Assembly (NCBI GenBank): GCA_006386115.1
Contig: VFIW01000166.1
Span: 1 to 64,000 of the forward strand
Direction of reading: 5' to 3'
DNA length: 64,000 nt
Source of the DNA: Globisporangium splendens
Taxonomy: Eukaryota > Oomycota > Peronosporomycetes > Pythiales > Pythiaceae
Part shown: positions 39,731 to 51,886 of the stretch, in pieces
How the letters are laid out: every line of letters begins with the position of its first letter
Position numbering within the stretch: the stretch's first letter is position 1
Notes under the pieces: model-generated
What the model was told of the DNA's origin: nothing
The model's input: only the letters and a program-made list of their open reading frames with translations
The model's database searches: none
Position numbers and translations under genes: made by a program

Positions 39731-41729
39731 TTATGGCTTGCTTGGAGAAGCAGACGAAGCCGATTCACTCGAAGAAGGTTGCTGAGGTGCGTCAGTCGGT
39801 TGTGCCTTTGCTGCTTGCGCCGGCGCGGACTTTTCCTCAGAAGAGGTGGGAGCAGCAGGTGCCACTGGAGCCGCTGGCGCTGGCGGTGCCTCGGCCACCT
39901 TGGGCTCCATTTTCGACTTGAAGAAGTCAAAGAGACGGAAGCCGGGAGTCGTGTGGTGCTCCTTGGAGATCTCGCGTACAATGTCCTTGATCGAGAGGAT
40001 GCCTGCGAGTTCCTTCTCGCGATCTTTGCGCATCACGCCAATGACGGGGAAATGGCGGAAATCCTGAGTCGCAGCCTGGTCCCAGCACTTCTCGAGCGTG
40101 TCCTCGATCTGCAAACACGCGACATTGCGCGTGCTCACGTCGACCATGCGGATCTTGGTCGGGTCTTCCTTGTGGTAGAGCACTTTGGCCAAGTAGTCGC
40201 GCTCCGTGAAGATCCCCAGCACGCGCTGGTCCTTGTCCACGATGAGCACAGCACCAAAGTTCTGACGCGCCATCGACTCGACGGCATCGGCGACCGAGAT
40301 GTTGTCCTCCTCACGCGTGTTCAGGATGAGTTTGATCTTCTTGTGCTTCTTCTTGAGCAGCGTCGCCGCTATCACAACCGGATCGCTTGGTGGTGCTGGT
40401 GTCGCAGCTGGAGCTGCGTCTGTGGCCGTTGCTGAAGCTGCTTTGGCATCTGGGGAGGACGACGGCGCAGCTCCATCGATGACAGTAGCCTCAGGCGCGG
40501 CTGGCGTGGGTTCCGCGCCTTCCTGTGCCGTTTGCTGGGAAGCGAGCGCTTGTTTCTTCTCGGCTTCAAACTCGGCGTACGCCTTGACAATGTCCTTGAT
40601 TGAGAGCACGCAGCGCATGGCTTCTTCGGGCACCGAACCGATCTTGACCATGTTCGTGAGCTCGCCATTGATGACAGCCAAGTGGCGAATGTTTTCCTTC
40701 GTCATGGTCGCAAGCGCGCTGTTCGTAGTGACACCACAGCATGAAATAAGCACATTAGCGCGTATGCCTCGACAATTAACCGCACAAAAAGCAAACCTAC
40801 TCAATGACGGTCGTCGTGGGCGGGACGCACATGATGTGCGACGACATGATGTTGCGCACCGCGGTCTCCTGCGTCAGCACCGTGCGCGGCGACGTCTTCT
40901 TAAGAATGTCGCGCTCCGTGATGATCCCAACAATACCCGAGCTCTCTGCAATCGTCACCACAAGAGTTACTCTACATATCCATGCGCAATAGCGACAGTA
41001 TTCATGCAAAGATACCTTCGGTGACGATGAGCGATCGCATGTTGCGCTTCACCATCAACTCAATGGCGTCGTACACGTTTTGCTGCACAAACGTTAAGGT
41101 AATCGTGCATATTAGGCATTCGACAACGAGTGATATCACCTCAATAGCAATCGTAGCATAGCGTACCGATCCAGGGATGCTCTCCCATTCATCAAAATGA
41201 GACGTGGGACCGTTCGCAAACTGCTGCTCGCGCGTGTTGAGCACATCGGCGATCGTCAAAACGCGCGTCGTCTCGGCGCCGACCGTCGACAGATCGATCT
41301 TCACATTGTCCACGTCCTCTATACGCATCAAATCACAATTAATACCTAACGTCAGAACCATGTTGACCATCAGGTATCCCTATCAACAGACTGCAGCTCA
41401 CTACCTGTCGCGTTCGTCGCCGCGTTGGGATCCGCAGCTTTCGTAGACGAGCTGACGGTGGTGCCCGTGACCTTGGCATCAACGGCAGGCGAGATAGGCG
41501 ACGATCCGGTGTTGGTCACCGTCGCGAACTGGCGGCGCACGAAGCAGTTCGCATTAACGCTTGCGGATCCAAAGGCGTCGTTAAGGTTGCTGCTCTGCAG
41601 CAGTGCGAGCGTCGAGCGCGACCGCGCAGACGGCAGCGCGTGGGGCGTGTGAGCGAGAGCGCCGTGTGACTGGGCGGCGCGGCGCAGGAGGAGCCCCGCG
41701 CGCATGCGCAGCAGCTGCGTCGCCGTCAT
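39731..41729 (-). CDS. Mitochondrial protein made of CBS domains, five exons
   Basis: Exons 41729-41405, 41318-41167, 41082-41016, 40945-40801 and 40718-39731 give 1677 bases (558 residues) with exact phase; introns are 70-86 bp. The N-terminus is Arg/Leu/Ser-rich without acids (MTATQLLRMRAGLLLRRAAQ), a typical mitochondrial presequence. Four CBS motifs can be read: VLTIADVLNT..YDAIELMVKRNMRSLIV, IVGIITERDIL..VIDALATMTKENIRHL, ISVADAVESMARQNFGAVLIV, and VACLQIEDTLEKCWDQAA..GILSIKDIV. Pairs are separated by a Pro/Ala-rich linker (about residues 285-345), and the tail is Pro/Ala-rich. CBS pairs bind adenosyl ligands; no catalytic domain is attached, so a regulatory role is inferred. Splicing is supported by restored CBS consensus at each joint. 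Confidence 0.87.
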
Positions 41730-42651
41730 GATGCCTGTGAGTCTGGGGCTCGAAATGGAATGAGCGATCCACAAGATCAGGTGCAGATTTGACAGAAAAG
41801 GAAGGGTGATACCGGTTTGGATACCGGTAGTTGTTGGGTTATGTTTTTTCGAGTTCTTGGTGACGAATGCGACTTGTCTCAGATTGCGAGCATGCGTCAC
41901 GCAATGTGTACAACCATCACTCTTGTCTTCTTCGTAGACTTAATCAATGTGCATCTGAATGTGTCGACTTAACAATGCACGATCATCCTGAAGTGCAGAC
42001 TTTAGAACCAGATCGGAGCTCGTCAATCGCACGCAGCACGCCATGCATTCGCATGCTGGTTGTCTCCACTTGTGGTCGCATCATTCTGTCCTTGGTGGAT
42101 CTGCCATGGCGACGGAGAGATGCCCACCATGATGGACTTTGAACGGATTGCTCGATGGCGGGTATGTATCCCTTGGCGTCTTGACCCGATCTTGTAAAGC
42201 ACGACAACCAGGCAGTGGCACGAAGCAACCCCAGTGTCTGCCTGTCTGTCGTCGTTTGCAGATGCACGCGTCTTGTAAACGCGCAGCGGTTTGCAAGACC
42301 GACGCTGACGACGCATGCTCCAAAATGGCCGATTTCGATCCCTCTTGTCTATGTTGAAACATTTGTATGGGAGTTTGTATGGGTGGCTACTTTTGTCGCC
42401 TAAACATGCACCGAAAGCACATCCCACGCGGGAAAGTGGCGGTAAAGACTCGGGATGGCGTGAATGGAATCGGAATACGCATGCGGTAGAACGGCGCAGC
42501 TTCCTTTATGAATAAAGAGACAGGGCACGCTGCAACGGACGGGCGATCGCGTCCGGAGCCGACGTCTTTGTTTCACAGACACAATCAAATTAGTCCACAA
42601 GCACGCACTGAAGCCCACAAGTTCGCTCCCATCTGTGCATATACCGCTACC
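41730..42651. other. Gap of about 0.9 kb, no recognised gene
   Basis: Upstream region of the CBS gene and of the short frame at 42652. Several 60-135-codon frames overlap each other without any recognisable feature. Confidence 0.5.
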
Positions 42652-42900
42652 ATGGAGCAATTGCAGCAACAGCAGCAAACGACAACAACAATGCTGACCC
42701 GCAAATCTCAGCGCAAGACTCAGCTCTCACTTTCGCTTCGGCTGCTTCGTAAAGCAAGCCTCTATTGCCTACTCGTGCTGCTCGTGAAGGTGCTGATGGG
42801 CCAGCCGATCTTCGCGTATCTGCTCCAGTACTATTCCCGACCAACGTATAATGGCGAGCCGCTGCTGCTGAAACTCTGGAGGCGCATCGGTGACTTTTGA
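42652..42900 (+). CDS. Short putative membrane protein
   Basis: ATG 42652, 82 residues. A Gln/Thr-rich and basic N-terminus (QLQQQQQTTTT, TRKSQRK) precedes one hydrophobic helix (ASLYCLLVLLVKVLMG). The tail ends KLWRRIGDF. No family is recognised. The regular charge pattern around the helix favours a real protein, but the frame is short. Confidence 0.35.
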   Translation: MEQLQQQQQTTTTMLTRKSQRKTQLSLSLRLLRKASLYCLLVLLVKVLMGQPIFAYLLQYYSRPTYNGEPLLLKLWRRIGDF

Positions 42901-44988
42901 GTCGGAACTTCATGAGAGAATAGCTGAGGTCGTGTGTTGGTTCGGCGCCAGCGGAGAAGGAGGCTGAGAGCTGATACGGCCGCAAGGCATGATGTGGTAG
43001 TTTGTGCTCACAGCTGGCAGCTTCGCAGACACACATCGCTTGTATATATGTATGCGTGTAAAGTATCTATAATACAGCATCAAAAATCGTCATGCTCTTG
43101 TGCATGGCATCTGGCGAAAAACAGAAACCAGAAAGCTGCAAGTGCTGGTCAGCTAAGTACGCGTGCGAACTTTCAACTTGCAGCTACTGAATAAAACACA
43201 CACACACACACAAAGGCGTATTTAACAAACGACAGTTTCATTGGAGCTCTTCAGTGCACTTTTAGCACCAAACCTTCACTTTTTGTTCTCAACTGACTGA
43301 CTCTCGCACCGAGTCAGCGGGTCAGAGCGAACGAAAGTACAGGAAACTGGATCTCCCGTCGCTTTTCAACGGCCATAAAGCAATTCATTAAAGATCAGCA
43401 CGACAACAGTCTGGCTGATTAGCATCGAAAGAATAAACAATCACCTTTCGCGTATCTTGGGTGGTGGTGATAGCACCTTGAAGAGCAACAGCCATTGAGT
43501 CAGTGGTTTCCGTACGACCAATTAGAGGCAAAAGTGCAAATGGCAGAATGCGACCAAATGCTTGATTGCCTCGACGGGACAACAGTACATCATTCAACCG
43601 CGTCCTGCATGATTGTCAGGCGCTCGACGTGCTCGGGTAGCCAATGCACGATTGTAGGATTTGGTGATGCCAGTCTACGCTCCGCATCCTTGTCTTTCTC
43701 CGAGACATGCACACCTTCCCATAGAAAAGCACTATCCACTTACGTTTGGATGGAGTACACAGAGTATGTCCAGTTTACATAACGGAAACGAAATGTTGAG
43801 TTGAGAGATCTCGGTGCAGAGTTATCCATGAAAAATGCTTCAGTACAGTCAGGTCTGGATAACAAGAGATGCCAGGATATGGCGTGATGTCGTTGTCGCG
43901 ATCGTCACCTTCGTTTCCAACAGCACAGCAGTTGCTGGCGTGGATGAAAGCTGTTCCTTGAACTTGCGTGTAAATGTTCATGCAGTCGTGAGGGAGGAAA
44001 CCGTAGCCCAACGCATGTGTATTCAAGAGGGCGGAACACAACAGGCGACGGTGGTGTGGAAGCACGAAGGCAGTAACGCTGAGAGTTGTACGTTGAGAAT
44101 GCGTGCGTCTCCAGCCAAATCGGATTTTAGCTCCAGAGAAAGGGGCGACGAAGTGTGATTGGAATCGTCGCGTGGACACAACACGGCAATACAGCGTGCA
44201 CGTACAGAGTGATTCAACGATCCAGCACTCTGAATTGTCGCCAGCACTTCGCCTAAAAGCGCCACTGCAATGTGGTTGACCTCACCGGCACGGAAGCAGT
44301 CGTCGCAGCCTGCTAAAAAGAAGCAGGCAACCGAATTTACCACTAAATGGTAAGCTCATGCTGTGGTTGTAATATGTATCTCAAAGATTGTTATTCAGCC
44401 GAATCTGAATGAACGCAAGGCCAGGTCAGCATTCCGACGGATCGCAAGCGCAAAAGTGGTTTCCAATGCACCCACCGTGTTCTTCGGATACAAGAGCACC
44501 TACTCCTCACTTCCACTCATACATGTGGCTGCCTGTCTCTTTAGAAGTCAGTGTGTGCATGTGGCATGCACATCGGCTGTTACATATGGACGTCGTAGCA
44601 CTGTGTTTAAAACACTCTTCCTTTTCATGAAATGCACACACTCGTCCAGCTGGTCGAGTTTTATACCACCCAGCTTGCTGTTTGCTCTTCCTGAGGTGGT
44701 CAGTCTGGAAAGTCAGGGCAGCCCCCGACGACGCCGAGCACGACGCCAAGCACGGTGCACGGCAACGCGCGCTTCCTCCCACGGCATCCGCATTAAGGAG
44801 CGTCCCTCCGCGTGCGTATCTGCGTGTGTCTCTCTCTCTCCCTCTCTCCACAACGCGTTGACTGCCGCTTTCCCGCGCAAACAGAGCCGCAACGTTCTTC
44901 CCAAGCGACGAGGACCCGCAGTTTTGACGTGACGTAACGACGTCTCGCAAGACATTTACAGGGAAACTTCGACCAGCTATACCGAGAA
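42901..44988. other. About 2.1 kb without a recognised gene
   Basis: Contains a (CA)n microsatellite at 43196-43213 and overlapping short frames of up to 134 codons without recognisable domains. The last few hundred bases are the leader of the large START/FYVE gene, with a CT-rich stretch near 44828-44850. Confidence 0.55.
43196..43213 (+). repeat. (CA)n microsatellite
   Basis: About nine CA units. Confidence 0.85.
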
Positions 44989-47900
44989 ATGTATGCATCA
45001 CCACCGGACGAGATGCGCAGCGGTAGTGCGCGCAACCGCGAGCCGAGTCCGTTCACGGGACCTCCGGTCTCTGGCAGCGAGCGGCGGATGGTGAACGGCA
45101 CGTTCACGAGCCCGTGGACGCCGAGTGGCGAGCGTACAGACCCCGCGCGCGCCGCTGCGGTCGCTGCTGTGAAGGCTGCGAATAACAAGAAGAAGGCGGC
45201 GCAAGAAGCCGAGAACCCGTTCCGACTGCCGCCGCTGTCGAAGTCCGAGATGGCGTATATGGTGCGCAAGGCCAAGGAGTCGTCGATTGCGTTGGTGGAC
45301 CACGCGCACACCCTGGATGGACCTGTCGAGTGGCAGTACACGGGCAAATTCCGCGGCATCCAGATGTACCGCGGCGAAGGCACGACCACGGACGCGTCGA
45401 ATAGCGGCATGGAGTATATGTGTGGCGTGACGACGATGATGGGCACGCTCGACGAAGTGTCCATGTACTTTGACCAGATGACGACTGAAAAGATGCGCGC
45501 CAAGAAAGCCGACGATGTGCTCGACTGCGCTGTGTTGTACGCGATCGAGGCTGGTGACAAGAAGAATCCACACTATCGCGTCACCGTCAAGTACACGTCG
45601 TTTGAAGGTCCATCGACGTTTTCAAGAGCGAGAGACTACGTGTATTTGGAGTGCCAGGATACGTTCCGTCATGCCTCCGGACGACGCGGCTGGGTGCTCA
45701 GCATGCACTCGATCAAGCTGCCCAACTGTCCCGAGATGGACGGCACGGTGCGAGGAAGTATGTACCACTCCGGGTACGTGTTTGTCGAAGCCGAGAAGCC
45801 TGGGTACATGGACGTCATGCACAGTCTGCAGATCAACTTCAAGGCCACGAAGCGGCTGCCGAGCTTCATGCTCAACTCGGCGCTCAAGCGCCGCATCACG
45901 TCGGTGATCAAGGTCAGTCGCGAGATCCAAATGGCGCGGATGGGACAACAAACGCTGCTCAAGAAGCAGGATCTGATGCCTAAGAAATCGAGCTCGCTGT
46001 GCTCCAACTGCTCGCGGAAGTTCACACTGTTCATCCGTAAGACGCGGTGTCGCATGTGCGGTCAAGTCGTGTGTCAGTCCTGTGCGCCGCAGGTCGACTG
46101 GGAGACCCAGAGCGAAGGCACGAAGAAGACTCGCATCTGTATGAAGTGCTACCGCACGGGAGGTACTAATCTTGCACCGTCGTCATCTACCGGGACAGCA
46201 AAGAACAGCGCCGAGTACTCCGACGACGAAGATCTGGCAGAAGAGGAAGAAGCGCATGCTGCGCACGAGGAAGACGAGGAGGAGGGTGGAGAAGACGGGC
46301 TCGAGGAGCAAACGGAAGTGAGTGTGTTTGCCCAGTCGCGGTTCACGCGCGCGACCGCCGATTCGCTGTTTTCCTTTTCCTCGGGGTTCCACATTCACGA
46401 CCTTAGTGCAAGCCAAGTGGGCAAGTCGAAGAATTATGCAGCGGAAAGTTGCGACCAGTCGGTGCAGGGGTCTCATTTTGATCCGAACGCGTCAGCCACT
46501 AGCAACTTTTACGATACGAAATTGTTCCTCACGCCTGAGGACACTGACGAAGAGCTCGACAAGCGCGCAAGACGCTACGACCCCGACTTCCGAGACACCT
46601 CGATTGCTGAGCATCCCGATATGGAAGCAGATGTGGACGGACGTGCTCCTCCGCCACCACCGCCGCCACAGTTCCAGCTTAATGCGGACTCTTTGAAAGA
46701 GCATAATATGCGCTTCAAGCAGGAAAAAGAAGTCGTGCCGCCGCCACCACCACATCAGAATCCTCTCCCTCCAATGGTGTCGCAGAAGAGTGGTAAACTT
46801 GTATCCATTAAGGATATCCGATCCAATTTCATGAAAGGAACCGTGAAGGGAGACATCCGCGGACCCGAGCCACAAGCAGCGCCGTCCTACGCTTTCCAGA
46901 ATGAAGATGACTACTACAGCCATCCTCCGTCGGTGATCCTGAACCAAGTGCGAGCCAACCGTAGTCGTACGATTCAATTTGCACCGGAGGGAGATTACCG
47001 GTCCCCAGAGATGATGGCGAGCATGGAAGAAGAGCATAAGAAACGCATGGAAGAGCTGAATAAGGCTACCTCGACGTATGCGAACTACCGCATCACAGAG
47101 CCTAAAGCTCCTGAGGGTGAGCGCCTCACCATCGAAGAGCTTGAAAAAGCAGAGTCTCCGAAGTTCACAGTTTTACCCAATGATTACGAAACTGAGCGAA
47201 ATAATGATCTGAGCCCTCGAGAAACGGACACTCAAGATTCAGACACGGATGCAGACGAGTATTACCGTCCAAATCCTTTGGAGTTGAGTCAGGTTCGCGC
47301 CAATCGAAGCCGCACCATTGAGTTCATGCCGCATTTCATGCAAACTGACGAGGATGACGCATCTGATGGAGAAGATGAAGAGCCTCATTCAGTGGCACAG
47401 CAGCAGCAAGAGGTTCAGCTTCCAGTACAGCAAGGAGCAACTTTGAGGCAAAGCGCAGAGATGGGACAGAAGCTCTCGGAGGATAACTCGAAGCTCATCC
47501 AGTCAGAGGCGCTTCCCATTGAAGAAAGCGTTCCCCAACCTCCAACGCCAGAGCATGATACTCCTTCAAGGTTCAGTCAGACTATGATTCCGATCCTTGA
47601 TTACACGGCGACAGAGCGAACCAGCGAAGCCCAGCCGAGTGAGAGTGTTGCTGAAGTCAAAGCCCGTGGCTCTCGCATTCTGAGCGACATCCCTATTCTC
47701 GACTACGACCGAAGCACCACGGGCTCAGTGCGCGACTCGGATTTTGATGAAGAGCTCATGAATCGGCCCACGGCAGTGATCATGGAGCAAGTGCGCGCGA
47801 ATCGAACTCGCCCAATGCAATACGAGGAGTCCAACGACGACTTCCGGTCGACCGAGATCATGCGCAATATCGAGGAAGAGCACAAGAAGCGGATGGCAGA

Positions 47901-49278
47901 GCTGAACCGAATCGCGATGGACTACACTGGCAACCGCATCTCCAGGCTGCATCTTGTGGACGAAGACCGCGAATCCTTGGACACGGTCGACTACGAACGC
48001 ATGAGTGGCTCGTATCGAAAGACTTCTCAGCACCTCGATATTCTCGATGAAGACGGCATTGATGCCGAGAGACCGTCCGAGATTCCACCCCAGACTCCTT
48101 CTCCTCGTCAATCACGACGTACGACCGGTACTAGCCGAATGACAGATCTTCAATTTTCGCTTAACGACTCTCCTCTCCGATCCCGAGACGGAAACAGTTC
48201 CAGTCGAATGTCCGATCTCGAGTTTGGACGTGTTAGCGCGCCACGACACTCACATGAAACCAACAATCAATCTACCAGTCGGATGACGGATCTTGAGTTT
48301 GCGCACATCAGCTCGCCAAAGGCGTCTGCTGACACGCGAGTGACAGATCTGCAGTTTATGCCAGATGATACGTTGTTCAAGAAACCAGCTGGTGGCTCGA
48401 AGACACATCTAGAGTTCACTCTCGACCTGCTGGAGCCTCGCGATACGATCGATGAGCGGCTCAGTTCTCCACGCGACTCGACAGTGTTTGACGAAGAAGT
48501 CGTTGGACGCTCCACTGCTGTGATCATGGACCAAGTGCGTGCCAACCGCGAACGCGTGCCTAAGGATCTCGACATCCCGGAAAGCGACATCCGCTCCACG
48601 GCGATCATGAAAGACATTGAAGCAGAGCACCACAAGCGTATGGCGGATCTGAATCGTATCGCGATGGAAAACGTGGGTGGCCGAATCTCGAGTTTCCCAG
48701 CACGCGAGAGTGAGATGAGCAATGCCGACGACCACATTGCTATCAAACAAATCAACAACTCTCACGCCGACGCAGGCTGGCGCTCGACGACGATCATGGA
48801 TCGGTACCAAAACTCCCACGAAGCCAAAATGAAAGCGCTTCGCGAAAAAGTGCGTCAGTTAGACGAGGAGTGCCGCGCGTCGCTTGCGACGATTTTCTCA
48901 CCGGACGAGCTGGACTTCACTGACATCGAGTCCGAGGACAAAGCCGCAGAGACTGCTGCTGCGAAGCCCAAATACAAGCACCGCGATGTGAACGAGATCA
49001 CCAAGAGCGACGGCGAAGACGCATATGGGAGCGAGAACAACTCGAGGATCGCGAACCTGTACTCGGTGAAGAAGTTGCGACCTGTGGCGGCTCGGAAGAA
49101 CCCGGTTTTGATGAACGAGCGCGTGTCGTCGCACACACTCTACCAGCAAATCGCGCAGCTCACTCAGTTGCAGAGTCAAATGGCAATGGCCAAGGACACG
49201 GAAGACGAAGAAGCATTCAAGGCGCAAATCAAGGAGCAATACCAAGTGCTACGCACGCTCAAGCTGCGAGGCTGGTAA
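44989..49278 (+). CDS. Large START-FYVE protein with internal QVRANR repeats
   Basis: Single exon, ATG 44989, 1429 residues. After a disordered N-terminus, a START-like region (about 85-330, with GYVFVEAEKPGYMDVMHSL near its end) is followed by a FYVE-type zinc finger at about 337-388 (CSNCSRKF, RKTRCRMCGQVVCQSCAPQ, RICMKC). The RCRMCG core has the basic character needed for phosphoinositide contact but not the full R(R/K)HHCR. From 390 to 1330 it is acidic and mostly disordered, with poly-Pro runs near 555 and 585 and two repeat classes: QVRANR at about 653, 768, 933 and 1182, and a (S/T)R(M/V)(T/S)DLxF motif at about 1050, 1073, 1097 and 1117. The C-terminus is coiled coil (YQQIAQLTQLQSQMAMA). 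A scaffold at endosomal membranes is inferred. Confidence 0.85.
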   Translation: MYASPPDEMRSGSARNREPSPFTGPPVSGSERRMVNGTFTSPWTPSGERTDPARAAAVAAVKAANNKKKAAQEAENPFRLPPLSKSEMAYMVRKAKESSIALVDHAHTLDGPVEWQYTGKFRGIQMYRGEGTTTDASNSGMEYMCGVTTMMGTLDEVSMYFDQMTTEKMRAKKADDVLDCAVLYAIEAGDKKNPHYRVTVKYTSFEGPSTFSRARDYVYLECQDTFRHASGRRGWVLSMHSIKLPNCPEMDGTVRGSMYHSGYVFVEAEKPGYMDVMHSLQINFKATKRLPSFMLNSALKRRITSVIKVSREIQMARMGQQTLLKKQDLMPKKSSSLCSNCSRKFTLFIRKTRCRMCGQVVCQSCAPQVDWETQSEGTKKTRICMKCYRTGGTNLAPSSSTGTAKNSAEYSDDEDLAEEEEAHAAHEEDEEEGGEDGLEEQTEVSVFAQSRFTRATADSLFSFSSGFHIHDLSASQVGKSKNYAAESCDQSVQGSHFDPNASATSNFYDTKLFLTPEDTDEELDKRARRYDPDFRDTSIAEHPDMEADVDGRAPPPPPPPQFQLNADSLKEHNMRFKQEKEVVPPPPPHQNPLPPMVSQKSGKLVSIKDIRSNFMKGTVKGDIRGPEPQAAPSYAFQNEDDYYSHPPSVILNQVRANRSRTIQFAPEGDYRSPEMMASMEEEHKKRMEELNKATSTYANYRITEPKAPEGERLTIEELEKAESPKFTVLPNDYETERNNDLSPRETDTQDSDTDADEYYRPNPLELSQVRANRSRTIEFMPHFMQTDEDDASDGEDEEPHSVAQQQQEVQLPVQQGATLRQSAEMGQKLSEDNSKLIQSEALPIEESVPQPPTPEHDTPSRFSQTMIPILDYTATERTSEAQPSESVAEVKARGSRILSDIPILDYDRSTTGSVRDSDFDEELMNRPTAVIMEQVRANRTRPMQYEESNDDFRSTEIMRNIEEEHKKRMAELNRIAMDYTGNRISRLHLVDEDRESLDTVDYERMSGSYRKTSQHLDILDEDGIDAERPSEIPPQTPSPRQSRRTTGTSRMTDLQFSLNDSPLRSRDGNSSSRMSDLEFGRVSAPRHSHETNNQSTSRMTDLEFAHISSPKASADTRVTDLQFMPDDTLFKKPAGGSKTHLEFTLDLLEPRDTIDERLSSPRDSTVFDEEVVGRSTAVIMDQVRANRERVPKDLDIPESDIRSTAIMKDIEAEHHKRMADLNRIAMENVGGRISSFPARESEMSNADDHIAIKQINNSHADAGWRSTTIMDRYQNSHEAKMKALREKVRQLDEECRASLATIFSPDELDFTDIESEDKAAETAAAKPKYKHRDVNEITKSDGEDAYGSENNSRIANLYSVKKLRPVAARKNPVLMNERVSSHTLYQQIAQLTQLQSQMAMAKDTEDEEAFKAQIKEQYQVLRTLKLRGW

Positions 49279-51886
49279 CTGCAAGTCTGTGTGATCGGGT
49301 CGCATCATGTTATAACAGTCAATTTATAAGAAATCGTATTTGTAGATCGACCTCCAATTGGTGCTCACTCTCATTTGGCAATGATGCTGTAGTACCTGAG
49401 GTTCAAGACCTGCCTAGCCAACTGCGGCTTTGTTTCGTAGAATCTCATCCGTTGACAGTGCAATTGGGCAGTGTGATGGAGACTCCGACTCAATTGCCTC
49501 TTCGCCCGCGGGAATCCATGGCAAGCGGCCCGCTATTTCAGCCTCACTTCGGCAACGAAAGCCAAAGTTGCACTACACACTCTGTAAGTATCAGCTTCAA
49601 GCACGGAAAGTCGAAGATCGCCGGCAGAAAACCACAGGTTTCTCTCGACTTGAATTCACGAGTTGGGAAAGGAGGCGAGGCCGTCTGAGTTTATGGCATC
49701 GTCTGTTGGCCCATCTCAAGCGGTAAAACGCAAGATCTGCAGCACCGCTGACTGCCTGGCTGGCTGGATGCCCCATCATCCCTACAGCAGAGGCGGGCGG
49801 CATTCATCGGCTGGTTGTCTTCTCCGTTCGATCTCCAAGTGCGCTGGGCATCTGACCACATGCACCGTCCAAAGCAAGAACGAGGCTTGAGTGCACTTAA
49901 GAAAACTCGAGCGATGCCGTGATTTGTTGGACATTCAGCAACCAGTGCACAGACTATGTCAGCCTTCAAGGACACAACCATTCACGTCATAGAATTACAT
50001 GGCGAAAAGCACTATCCAACGCACTGACGGCTCTGCCGATTGCATGTCGATCATTCGGAACCAGTCCTGGTCCATGCAAGAACCGCACATCGAGTACTGT
50101 ACTTCTCTGTCCATGGTCTTGAACTACAGCATCAGGGCTGCTCATGAAACAGAGCACTATCCATCCATCTACAGATCACAGATGGACGATCGCACGTGAC
50201 ACAATCACGTTTCTGATGCCGTCACCGAGATGATGGAGCAATCATCACCAGGTGGTTTTGAAGAGAAATCAGAATCGAAACGAAAGGTTTTGGTAAGGGT
50301 ATCAAGCATTGGAGGTGTTTGGTTCTTACACTAGCAGCTCAAACAGTAAATTATGGAAATCATAAATGATGCTACCAAATTAAGGCATCTATCACTTGCC
50401 AAAGCTCTTGCAAACCTGCTGCTCTGTGCAGAAGTCAACCGTGCCAAGAAAAGTGCTTTTTTTCTTCAGAAGCAAAAGTCCGGTTCGACCTTGTATAATG
50501 AGTGTCTCTGACACAAAAAATACTTCGTAGCAGCAGTACTAAAAAAAGACAGGTATATAGTTGCACCCTTCAGATAAAGAGGCTTTCGTGAGTGCTCGAG
50601 TCTGCTCTGCTTTTGCTTGCTTATTTTGTGTGCTTTGTCTCAGCCTCGCATGCTGCGGCACGATTTGCAAGGAATTGAAATCCTCCTCCGTCATGAGCGA
50701 GTTGCTGCTCTTGACCTCCCTTATCGTAGCGATATGAAGAAAACCCAGACCGGGTGTGGCTTTACGACACTTGACAACTTCCTTCAACCATACGTTCGCC
50801 CATAAAATCTGCAATCACCTCCTCCTACCTCTCCAGAGTGTGCAAAGTGTCGCTACAGGTTGGCTTTTTGAACCCTTCCAGAAACGTTCAGTTCACAGTT
50901 AGCGGTCTTCAAGAGACCTGCCCACGAGTGCAACTGATCTCTTCCCGAGATTTGTTGACTCGACGTCTCCACTGCAGCACTGTGGGTACAGCGACACCAG
51001 TACAGGCTCACACATGGACCCCTCGCCCTCATACTGTATGCCCGACAGTACGCTGAGCTTTGCGCTGTGCTTTGCCAGAGGCAAGGCTAGCGCCACGTAG
51101 CATTTTATTACACTTACTCAAGAAAGACAACAAGATGCCTTTCCTACCACGCAATCGCGGCAAATGTATATCGCGAGCAATGGCCAGGATGTCTTGCACT
51201 CCCCTATGGTCGAGACCCATGTGCCTTTACCCAGGCAGATATTTTCTATATCTTGTGTTTCGGCGAGCCCTCCTCCCTCGTCTCGACACATCCACTCAAT
51301 GCGTTTGTGGAGCCGCATAGAAAAGGGAACAAGGCCACGTTTCTGTGGGGAAACAAGAAAAAAAACTCGTTCGTCCCGTGTTCCTTCTCGCGATCTTGCT
51401 GGACGCAAAGAAACAAGCGTCGACCTGTCTGTCGCAAACACCACTGTATCCGTTTTCTATAATGAGCCTTCATACTTGATAATGCTGCTTACATAATGTC
51501 AAGTAGTATTCAAATTGTATCTATTGTGTGACCATACACTTTGAAAGATGATAAAGTGGTCAAAGGAGACTGTGGTACTGCGGTTGCATAACCAGCCCAT
51601 GGAGTGCTGAACCAGCGCCTGGTTTGACTGACTCAAGGGCCATCGCAGGCGCCAATGCGCGCCGTTTCTACGTGTCCTGTAGGTGTGCTCGAAGACTCCT
51701 CCCCTCCTCGCATCTGGACGACGGACGTGGACGTGCTGTGTGCCGAGAAATCACGAAACAATCCAGGTCCCAGTCGTCAACTTTTGCCGCGCGCGCACTC
51801 GCCATTCCATCATTCTCACGGTGTGAGCAGCTCACTTCTCGTTTAACCTCGTGCATATCATACACTACCAGCCTTATCTAGCAAAC
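49279..51886. other. About 2.6 kb without a recognised gene
   Basis: Only short frames with no recognisable domains. Holds the 3' end of the large gene and the promoter of the next paralogue. Confidence 0.55.
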
